Positions 34,837-40,303 of a DNA stretch of 40,303 bases are shown in pieces (position 1 is the stretch's first letter; each line of letters begins with the position of its first letter). Below the pieces are notes generated by a model. The model did no database searches. It was not told the DNA's origin and saw only the letters and a program-made list of their open reading frames with translations. Location of the stretch: the NCBI GenBank assembly GCA_024279865.1, contig JAJRRC010000044.1, forward strand, positions 1 to 40,303, in the 5' to 3' direction. The position numbers and the translations under genes were made by a program. The DNA comes from Planctomycetota bacterium. GTDB taxonomy: Bacteria > Planctomycetota > Phycisphaerae > Phycisphaerales > Phycisphaeraceae.

Positions 34837-35526
34837 CTATTCCTCTGTTGGGCCATCGTATCGTTCTGGGTACATATCACCCAGATCGCCCGCTCCTTGG
34901 CGTTTGTTTTTCCAAAGTCGTCCGAGCCTGCGTAAAAGCTGCTCATATTCCTGGACGTGGTCGGTTTTGCGTTCACCGCCACGGTAGCCCTTCAGAGCCA
35001 CCACCTTGAATCGGGTATTATGGACTGAAATGGCAGTTGCTTCAACTCCGTACTCCGCTAAAAAAGCCACAAGCTCTTGCGCTTCAGCACGGGGATAGTG
35101 GACAAGTACAAAATAATTGAACCCGGGTTGACGTGTTGTTGGTTTATAAGTTTCTTTTGTTACAGTGTTTGCGTTTGTTGTGGTGTTTGGATTGATGCCA
35201 CCAGAAAGCTCTCCCGACGGCGGTTGGCGTAGCGTGGCAGCACGACGAATCAATGCGTCTTCTTGTTGCTGGGCGGCTTGGATTTTATTTTGGCGTGCCC
35301 GATCACCCCGCGTGTAGCCCGCTGCATAGGCCAGTCCCATCAGTCCCAGAAAAGCCACACCCAACGCCCACGCATAGCCTTGGGGAATCCGAAAAATCAT
35401 CGGGCCACGTTGAGATTCAAACGGCAAGGACGAGGAGCTTGCAGAGGATTCAGAATCAGAGGGTGTTTCTTGGACAGACTTACGCCCCATGACTTCATAA
35501 GGTGCTAATTGGTCTTTTCGACTCAT
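34837..35526 (-). CDS. Membrane-anchored protein with SPOR-like C-terminal domain
   Basis: A 229-residue protein with a cytoplasmic Ser-rich N-terminus (MSRKDQLAPYEVMGRKS), one membrane segment at about residues 51-71 (YAWALGVAFLGLMGLAYAAG), a Gln/Arg-rich helix and an Asn/Thr-rich linker. The periplasmic C-terminal domain (FNYFVLVHYPRAEAQELVAF, then GVEATAISVHNTRFKVVAL) resembles a SPOR repeat in strand-helix-strand order. True SPOR domains bind denuded peptidoglycan at division sites; whether this one does is unknown. ATG 35526 has GGGGGAA about 8 bases upstream. It is followed by the small basic protein gene. Confidence 0.7.
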   Translation of the reverse strand: MSRKDQLAPYEVMGRKSVQETPSDSESSASSSSLPFESQRGPMIFRIPQGYAWALGVAFLGLMGLAYAAGYTRGDRARQNKIQAAQQQEDALIRRAATLRQPPSGELSGGINPNTTTNANTVTKETYKPTTRQPGFNYFVLVHYPRAEAQELVAFLAEYGVEATAISVHNTRFKVVALKGYRGGERKTDHVQEYEQLLRRLGRLWKNKRQGAGDLGDMYPERYDGPTEE

Positions 35527-35549
35527 GATCTGTATTCCCCCATCCAATA

Positions 35550-35655
35550 ATACCAATCCCATTTAAAATTCGTGCGAATGGTTATTCGCGGAGACTGAAT
35601 TGGGAAGGCTTTATGAAAATCTCAACGCGTACATCATACTATGCGATGCATATAA
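35550..35655 (+). repeat. Palindrome-rich 105-bp repeat, copy D
   Basis: It starts ATACCAATCCCATTTAAAAT, then GCGAATGGTTATTCGC (palindrome), GAGACTGAATTGGGAAGGCT, ATCTCAACGCGTACATCAT and ATGCGATGCAT. Copy C differs at scattered positions, several of them in loops of the palindromes. It lies just upstream of the SPOR-like gene. Confidence 0.65.
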
Positions 35656-35743
35656 CAGGCCAAACAACAACACCCGTCAGCACCCTTTTTCTTTGTCGAT
35701 TGGCAGCTTCTCTTGTGAATTGGGTTTGCCATTACCCAGAAAT

Positions 35744-36400
35744 TTACCAGAGTTTGGTCCGCAGTGCTTTGAGAACGACGCTTCGCTGGTCAAAATCCAA
35801 AAATTTAGGCAATTCTTCAATGTGCTTGGTGGCATCAGAGTTGGAGATCACCTTCCGAGGCATAGAAGAGGCTTGCACGGCCTTGGCTGTTTTTGCAGTG
35901 ACAGGCTTGGCGGGCTTGGCTTGCGAGGTTGTTGCCTTGGCGGGTTGTTGGCGTTGAGCTTTGGGCTTTGGAATCGCCACGTCTGCCTGGACCATGGGCT
36001 TGGGTGATTGGCGAGCTTGTTGTGCATGACGCATGAGTTGGCCGATGCGTGAGACGGGGTACAAAACCGCGATTTCCGAATAAGGAATCGTGGCCATGGG
36101 AATGGCTTTGCCATAGCCTTCAGGCATGGCATGGTCTGTCTCGCCATCATTTTTGAAATACTGTTGAACGATATGTTCTAGAAATTCATTGAAGTCGGTA
36201 ATGACTTGGTTTTGGCCAGACTTTTGTAATGAGACAATGCGGATGTTCAAAAGCGTGACCACTTCGTCGAGTGCCTGATTCAGGGAGGTATTGAAATACC
36301 CCGCACAGCCATAGCCCGAACGCAGCAAACACGCGATAGGCATATATTCGACCGGTTCCTGATCTGCGCCGAGTACTTTGAGAAAATCACGCCGATTCAT
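35744..36400 (-). CDS. Unknown protein with Ala/Lys/Pro-rich linker
   Basis: A 218-residue protein not recognised. The N-terminal ~120 residues look globular (MNRRDFLKVLGADQEPVEYM, LDEVVTLLNIRIVSL, FNEFLEHIVQQYF). A low-complexity stretch rich in Ala, Lys, Pro and Gln follows (PKAQRQQPAKATTSQAKPAK). A short C-terminal helix pair ends FDQRSVVLKALRTKLW. No signal peptide or membrane segment is visible. Lys-rich linkers of this type can be nucleic-acid contacting; that is only a suggestion. ATG 36400 has GGAG 8-9 bases upstream. It lies 86 bases downstream of the MnmE-like gene on the same strand. Confidence 0.65.
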   Translation of the reverse strand: MNRRDFLKVLGADQEPVEYMPIACLLRSGYGCAGYFNTSLNQALDEVVTLLNIRIVSLQKSGQNQVITDFNEFLEHIVQQYFKNDGETDHAMPEGYGKAIPMATIPYSEIAVLYPVSRIGQLMRHAQQARQSPKPMVQADVAIPKPKAQRQQPAKATTSQAKPAKPVTAKTAKAVQASSMPRKVISNSDATKHIEELPKFLDFDQRSVVLKALRTKLW

Positions 36401-36486
36401 AAAGGTCGCTCCCAAGGGGCCGGTGATATGCGCCTGTGTTGAAGAACATCAGCGTAGCTCTATTTTCCAGTGTCCCAGAGTGGAGG

Positions 36487-37488
36487 TCAACCCTTTTGTG
36501 TGTATTTTTGGAAGGCCCGCTCATTTTTTTGCTGCACCAAATCATATAACCGGTCGCTAAACGCCCAGGGTTCACCCTCAAAAGGCTGGTCTAAACCCAA
36601 TTGCTTAAGCACCGCTTTGACCAGCGGCTCAATGCCAATATCTTGCTGAGCGCTAATGGAAAGAACCCCCGGCTCATCGGTCGTTTGGCAATCCATCTTG
36701 TTGTAAACCCGCAGGTGAGGCTCACGCCCCAGCTCTTTGGCGGTGAGCCAATCGGTTTGTGGATCTCGCATCACAATCAAAACGTTCGCCCGCTCGATGG
36801 TGGTTGCTGCCATGGCAATGGCCTGCTGCTCAATGGGGTCCTTGCTGTGACGAATGCCAGGCGTATCGAGCCAGTGGACCGCCACGTCGTCGAGTTCTGC
36901 CAAGCCCCCAACCCAGTCCCGCGTCGTGCCAGGCAAGTCTGCGACAAGGCTCGCCGCATAGCCCAGCATGCGGTTGGTGAGCGTGCTTTTTCCGACATTC
37001 GCCGGCCCCGCAATCACAACCGTGGGAGGGGTGATCAGTTGATTCCAGACCTCACGACGCTGAAGAATTGCCGGGGCAGAATCAAGATGCAACGTGTCCC
37101 AGTATTGTCCTTGCGCCAAAAGAGCATCAATCGCTCGCGGGCTCGGAGCCACAGCCAAAGCTGCCAGCATGTCCGCTTCTAATTCAGACGCGGCTTCAGG
37201 GTATCGAGTTTGATTGTGGATCGTGCGAGAGGCTTGACCATCGAGTTGCTTGCATAAATCATGTAAAACCCGTGGCCCGCCATGAGGCATCAATTGGGCC
37301 CAGTCATCACGCAACCGCACCGCAAGGCCTTGGTCAATCCCCTTAAAATCCACAAGAAACAAACGCCCCAAAGGCCAGTCCCTTCGACCCGTGAGCCGAG
37401 CAAGATGGGATTGAATGTCGTGGCCTTGCCATTGAATCAATCCCACCGCGCCGGGGGTCGGGGCTGTCATGAGAGTCACCAGGGTCAT
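36487..37488 (-). CDS. MnmE-like GTPase lacking the C-terminal CIGK motif
   Basis: A 333-residue GTPase related to MnmE (TrmE), the tRNA U34-modifying protein. The N-terminal part resembles the MnmE N-domain in short form (TAPTPGAVGLIQWQGHD, PHGGPRVLHDLCKQL). The G domain is complete: G1 GPANVGKS (about 162), G2 PGTTRDWVGG, G3 DTPGIR, G4 NKMD and G5 SISA. The protein is about 120 residues shorter than MnmE and ends without the FCIGK-type tail that carries the catalytic Cys, so it is unlikely to perform the MnmE reaction. It may be a paralogue with another role. Its ATG overlaps the stop of the upstream membrane protein as ATGA; ATG 37470 is an alternative start. Confidence 0.82.
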   Translation of the reverse strand: MTLVTLMTAPTPGAVGLIQWQGHDIQSHLARLTGRRDWPLGRLFLVDFKGIDQGLAVRLRDDWAQLMPHGGPRVLHDLCKQLDGQASRTIHNQTRYPEAASELEADMLAALAVAPSPRAIDALLAQGQYWDTLHLDSAPAILQRREVWNQLITPPTVVIAGPANVGKSTLTNRMLGYAASLVADLPGTTRDWVGGLAELDDVAVHWLDTPGIRHSKDPIEQQAIAMAATTIERANVLIVMRDPQTDWLTAKELGREPHLRVYNKMDCQTTDEPGVLSISAQQDIGIEPLVKAVLKQLGLDQPFEGEPWAFSDRLYDLVQQKNERAFQKYTQKG

Positions 37489-37949
37489 GACAAGTGAAGC
37501 TCCTGATCCTGCATCGCGCGGCCGTTGGGGAAATTCAAAATCTGTACCGCCATCGCAAGCACAGGCACCCACACCGGCCAACCAAATGTTTCATGCATCA
37601 TCACCACCACCCAGCCAAACAAACTCGCCACTTCACACAAGGCCAACAAAATCAGATTCCCTTGAAAATAGCCCACAGGCGTGACTGCTTTGTCGACCCA
37701 GTGGCGTTTGTACATCTGGTTGCGAGCAAACAATCCACCCCCCACGCAGATCACCAACGTGACCCAACTGGCAATGAATAAATTCCAAATGTTCGCCAAA
37801 GGGATTGCTGTCTGAGAGGTAGACTCCTGGCTCGCTAGGACCACAAACATCAAAGAAACCTGCCCCATCAGCATCGCAATCCATATTAGCCGCGTAATAA
37901 ATTTCGCGCCATCAGGACTCTCCAACGGCTTGATTTGAGGTGCTGCCAT
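37485..37949 (-). CDS. Small four-helix membrane protein
   Basis: A 154-residue protein with four predicted membrane segments: LIWIAMLMGQVSLMFVVLA, NLFIASWVTLVICVGGGLFA, GNLILLALCEVASLFGWVVV and WPVWVPVLAMAVQIL. The N-terminus is short and polar, the loop between segments 2 and 3 is basic (RNQMYKRHWVDK). No family is recognised. Coupling by ATGA to the MnmE-like GTPase gene downstream suggests that the two act together at the membrane. Confidence 0.75.
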   Translation of the reverse strand: MAAPQIKPLESPDGAKFITRLIWIAMLMGQVSLMFVVLASQESTSQTAIPLANIWNLFIASWVTLVICVGGGLFARNQMYKRHWVDKAVTPVGYFQGNLILLALCEVASLFGWVVVMMHETFGWPVWVPVLAMAVQILNFPNGRAMQDQELHLS

Positions 37950-37987
37950 TTGTTCCAGCTTTCAGTTTTTTAAACGATCAGTTTTTT

Positions 37988-38151
37988 AAGCTATCAGCTG
38001 TCAGCAAGAAAGTTAAGATAGCAGAAAAGAAAGAGTTTACTTGCAGTTCCAGCAAAGCCGAACCCTGAAGTCTGCTGAAGGGTCGGATATCACTTTTAAT
38101 CAAGGGGAGAAGCGATTCTTCTTCTTCTTCTTATCTGACAGCTGACAACTT
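37988..38151. repeat. Element with inverted AAGCTATCAGCTGTCAG-type ends, copy 2
   Basis: The left end AAGCTATCAGCTGTCAGCAA and the right end, read on the minus strand, AAGTTGTCAGCTGTCAGATA form an inverted pair 164 bases apart. The interior includes the third G-A hairpin (38054-38088) and a CTTCTTCTTCTT run. It fills nearly the whole gap between coaX and the membrane protein gene. Confidence 0.6.
38054..38088 (+). ncRNA. Recurrent G-A hairpin, copy 3
   Basis: AAAGCCGAACCCTGAAG and following bases fold as CCG, bulged A, ACCCU/AGGGU, GAA/UGA, then a short loop. Relative to copies 1 and 2 the first base pair of the inner stem changes from G-C to A-U on both sides, while the bulged A and the G-A/A-G loop stay fixed. 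It lies inside a CAGCTGTCAG-type element. Confidence 0.4.
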
Positions 38152-38155
38152 CTTA

Positions 38156-38932
38156 TCAATCATCTGATTCGAGATGTTTTTTCAGCGTCAGTCCCATGCC
38201 CACCAACGTCAGGTCTGGCACAATGCGTTCGACAAGGTCATATTCATCAAATAAAACCTGGGCATTGCCTCCGGTCGCAACGACCGCTGGGTACACGCCC
38301 ACTTGCTCAGCGTATTGTTCGGTCAGTTCTCGCACCATGCCTCGCAGGCCATGAAACACCGCAGAACGCATCGCTTGGACCGTGTTATGACCAATTGCTT
38401 CCGTCGGCGGTTCAAAGTCAATTGCCGGCAATTGATCCGTGTGCTGCTGAAGACTGTCAAGCATCATCTGAGCGCCAGGCCCAATCGCTCCCCCATGAAA
38501 CGTGCCTTGGCCATCGACATAATCCACCGTGATGGCGGTTCCCGCATCGACCACGACGCAGGCCTGTTTCAGGGTGTCAAAGGCAGCCGCTGCATTGAGC
38601 AAGCGGTCTTCGCCGACAATGGTTTCAGGGTCCAGTTGACGGCCGATGGGAATATCCAAATCCTCTTCTAATAGCAAAGGTTCAGTCACGCCCAGCGTTT
38701 CACGGACAATGGCAAGAACCTGTTTTTTTGCCTTGGCGTTGACCGATGCAACCATGATCTGAGCATTGGTATTGCTCTTGATCGTGTTGTAGGCCTTGGC
38801 GAGCAACGCGGTGAGTTCATGCCCCGGTGCATGGTGAGCGATTACGTCCGATGCCGTCAGTTCACCATGTTCAAAGAGACCCACTTGGGTTCGGGTATTG
38901 CCAACGCTGATGGCTAAAAGATTAAAGCTCAT
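38156..38932 (-). CDS. coaX: Type III pantothenate kinase
   Basis: CoaX phosphorylates pantothenate, the first step of CoA synthesis, and needs a monovalent cation. The 258-residue product has the acetate/sugar-kinase-fold blocks: LAISVGNTRTQVG (phosphate 1), IVGEDRLLNAAAAFD, VVDAGTAITVDYV (phosphate 2), HGGAIGPGAQMM and VVATGGNA. In the first block the usual Asp before xGNT is Ser9, a position normally considered important; the second Asp-Gly-Thr block is intact. ATG 38932 has AAGGA 6-7 bases upstream. The gene lies 96 bases after obg on the same strand, so it may be co-transcribed with it. Confidence 0.9.
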   Translation of the reverse strand: MSFNLLAISVGNTRTQVGLFEHGELTASDVIAHHAPGHELTALLAKAYNTIKSNTNAQIMVASVNAKAKKQVLAIVRETLGVTEPLLLEEDLDIPIGRQLDPETIVGEDRLLNAAAAFDTLKQACVVVDAGTAITVDYVDGQGTFHGGAIGPGAQMMLDSLQQHTDQLPAIDFEPPTEAIGHNTVQAMRSAVFHGLRGMVRELTEQYAEQVGVYPAVVATGGNAQVLFDEYDLVERIVPDLTLVGMGLTLKKHLESDD

Positions 38933-39028
38933 GCTAATTCCTTCTGTTTTTTGATATCGTTTTCGTTGAGGCTCAATAAGCTCCAACGTGACCTTGTGGG
39001 GATGGTATGTGTCTGTACACAAGGCAAA

Positions 39029-40054
39029 TTATTCGGCTGTATTTAATTTATTGATCTGATCCCAGCAGGTATTGAGTAGGGGGTCCATCCCTTGACGCGT
39101 CGCAGAACTAAGAGCCAACACCCGCCCGCCTGAGGCTTTCTCCAGTTTGGCAATCAGCTCTTTTTGGTCATCCGGATCTGGCAGCAAATCCAATTTCGAA
39201 AGGACCACGACTTGCGGCTTGTTCGCTAATTCTTCTGAGTAGCCCGCCAATTCTTCACAAATAACTTTGTAATTCACAATCGGATCGCTCTCGTCCGTTG
39301 GCTCAACTTCCACCAGATGAACCAACATCCGCGTTCGCTCAATATGACGCAAAAACTCATGCCCAAGCCCTTGCCCTTTACTCGCGCCTTGGATCAAGCC
39401 CGGAATGTCCGCAAGAACAAGCTGGCGAAGACGATGCACATCCCCAGGTAAAAAAGCGATCCCCAAGTTCGGCTCAAGCGTGGTAAAAGGATAGTCCGCG
39501 ATCTTCGGCCTCGCCCGTGACAAAACCGACAACAACGTCGATTTTCCCGCATTGGGCTTGCCAATCAAACCCACATCCGCAATCAACTTCAGCTCCAACC
39601 GCAGTGTGATTTCCACCGCAGGCTCGCCAGGCGTACACGTTCTAGGTGTCTGATTAATCGGACTCTTAAAATGTTCATTGCCAAATCCGCCACGCCCACC
39701 TTTGGCGATGATGACCTCTTTGCCATCTTCATCTAGGTCGCAGAGCAGTTCCCCGCTGCTATGGTTATAAATCAGTGTGCCCGGGGCAACGCGGATAATG
39801 CAATCTTCCCCATTGGCGCCATGAGCCTGTTTGGGCTCACCTGGGCGTCCTTTTTTGGCGGTCCAGTGATGTTTACCCGTCAATTGATGGAGGGTATCGA
39901 CGTTCAGGTCCGCCCGGAACACGACATCGCCGCCGTTGCCGCCATCGCCGCCACTAGGGCCGCCCTTGGCCACATGTTTCTCACGACGGAATGCAACACA
40001 TCCACTTCCGCCCTTGCCGCTGGACACAGTAATAATAGCTTCATCTACAAACAT
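39029..40054 (-). CDS. obg: Obg/CgtA GTPase
   Basis: Ribosome-associated GTPase needed for large-subunit maturation and stress control. The 341-residue product has the Gly-rich Obg domain (DEAIITVSSGKGGSGCVAFR, GGPSGGDGGNGGDV, AKGGRGGFGNEHF) followed by the G domain: G1 GKPNAGKS (about 165), switch I PFTTLEPNLG, G3 ADIPGLIQGASKGQGLGHEF, G4 SKLD and G5 SSA. The variable C-terminal domain of some Obg proteins is missing, which is common. ATG 40054 is chosen because the Obg domain begins there; upstream in-frame codons encode no similarity. No clear Shine-Dalgarno. A G-rich GGGGGTCCGGGGGAC stretch (minus strand, near 40083-40097) lies just upstream. Confidence 0.95.
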   Translation of the reverse strand: MFVDEAIITVSSGKGGSGCVAFRREKHVAKGGPSGGDGGNGGDVVFRADLNVDTLHQLTGKHHWTAKKGRPGEPKQAHGANGEDCIIRVAPGTLIYNHSSGELLCDLDEDGKEVIIAKGGRGGFGNEHFKSPINQTPRTCTPGEPAVEITLRLELKLIADVGLIGKPNAGKSTLLSVLSRARPKIADYPFTTLEPNLGIAFLPGDVHRLRQLVLADIPGLIQGASKGQGLGHEFLRHIERTRMLVHLVEVEPTDESDPIVNYKVICEELAGYSEELANKPQVVVLSKLDLLPDPDDQKELIAKLEKASGGRVLALSSATRQGMDPLLNTCWDQINKLNTAE

Positions 40055-40146
40055 CGGGACATGATAGCGAATTATCCCCCACAAGTCCCCCGGACCCCCA
40101 GGGCTAGCAGGGCAAAGGGTGTGACAATATTTGCGGGCATTTTTTT

Positions 40147-40303
40147 TCATGCTGCCCACCGATTGATTGACTTCCGCTTTTGAGCTTGCCAATAAGCGGC
40201 CCATTCACCATTAACCTCCAAGGCCTCCAACGCCATCACCGCATCAATGTGACATGCATCCCAACGCCGTCCGCGACCCTTGATCCGACGGGTCAAAATA
40301 CCC
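40147..40303 (-). CDS. C-terminal end of a transposase-like protein (runs off the window)
   Basis: The minus strand is open from the window edge to TGA at 40147: LTRRIKGRGRRWDACHIDAV, MALEALEVNGEWAAYW, then a basic tail ending INRWAA. The pattern GRxxRW...hDAhMALxAL...GxWxxYW recalls the C-terminus of ISKra4/UPF0236-type transposases, but only 51 residues are visible. It ends about 90 bases before the obg start on the same strand. It could instead be part of another protein. Confidence 0.4.
   Translation of the reverse strand, partial: GILTRRIKGRGRRWDACHIDAVMALEALEVNGEWAAYWQAQKRKSINRWAA

Overview
This looks like chromosomal DNA of a planctomycete, most likely of the Phycisphaerae branch. Four things point there. 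A 23S-5S rRNA pair has its own promoter and no 16S gene upstream. There is a short PEP-CTERM exported protein. There is a small basic protein of the family shared by planctomycetes and verrucomicrobia. The RNR is a large adenosylcobalamin-dependent enzyme with a C-terminal Cys cluster. The assignment is from family resemblance only; no search was run.

Layout. 1-6600: rpmA (L27) with a terminator; a class I phosphomannose isomerase (-) divergent from ispG (+, broken by one missing base); tRNA-His and an MlaE-type permease (+); a degenerate metallo-beta-lactamase-fold protein and coaD (-); a PEP-CTERM protein. 6600-8000: repeat-rich and gene-poor. 7994-8638: SGNH hydrolase (-). 8960-12460: promoter, boxA-like leader, 23S, 5S and a strong terminator. 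12590-15660: decayed IS3-type element, M20 peptidase, G-rich tract and a truncated dCTP deaminase. 15664-24176: class II ribonucleotide reductase, then a type IIA topoisomerase operon (subunit A, broken by one missing base, overlapping subunit B by ATGA). 24297-28633: AraC-type regulator divergent from a GH4 glycosidase, PEGA lipoprotein, moaC, methyltransferase. 28825-32713: FkbM methyltransferase and three glycosyltransferases, a small polysaccharide cluster. 33024-40303: aminotransferase, small basic protein with an anchored partner, unknown protein, MnmE-like GTPase with a membrane partner, coaX, obg, and the tail of a transposase-like gene at the edge.

The most unusual content is in short repeats. 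(1) A family bounded by inverted TAGAGC termini: two full copies of 124 and 126 bp fill exactly the gap between two convergent genes, and the TAG at each end is the stop codon of each gene. (2) A G-rich 9-12 bp unit, core ACTTCCGGGG, sits twice as a clean insertion inside the IS3-type transposase and also inside the topoisomerase A gene and the aminotransferase gene. (3) A hairpin with a bulged A and a tandem G-A/A-G internal loop recurs three times with a compensatory base-pair change. (4) A ~105 bp palindrome-rich unit recurs four times. (5) An element with inverted CAGCTGTCAG-like ends recurs twice.

ispG and the topoisomerase A gene, both expected to be essential, each lack one base. One gap lies in an A run, so sequence error is the first explanation to test.
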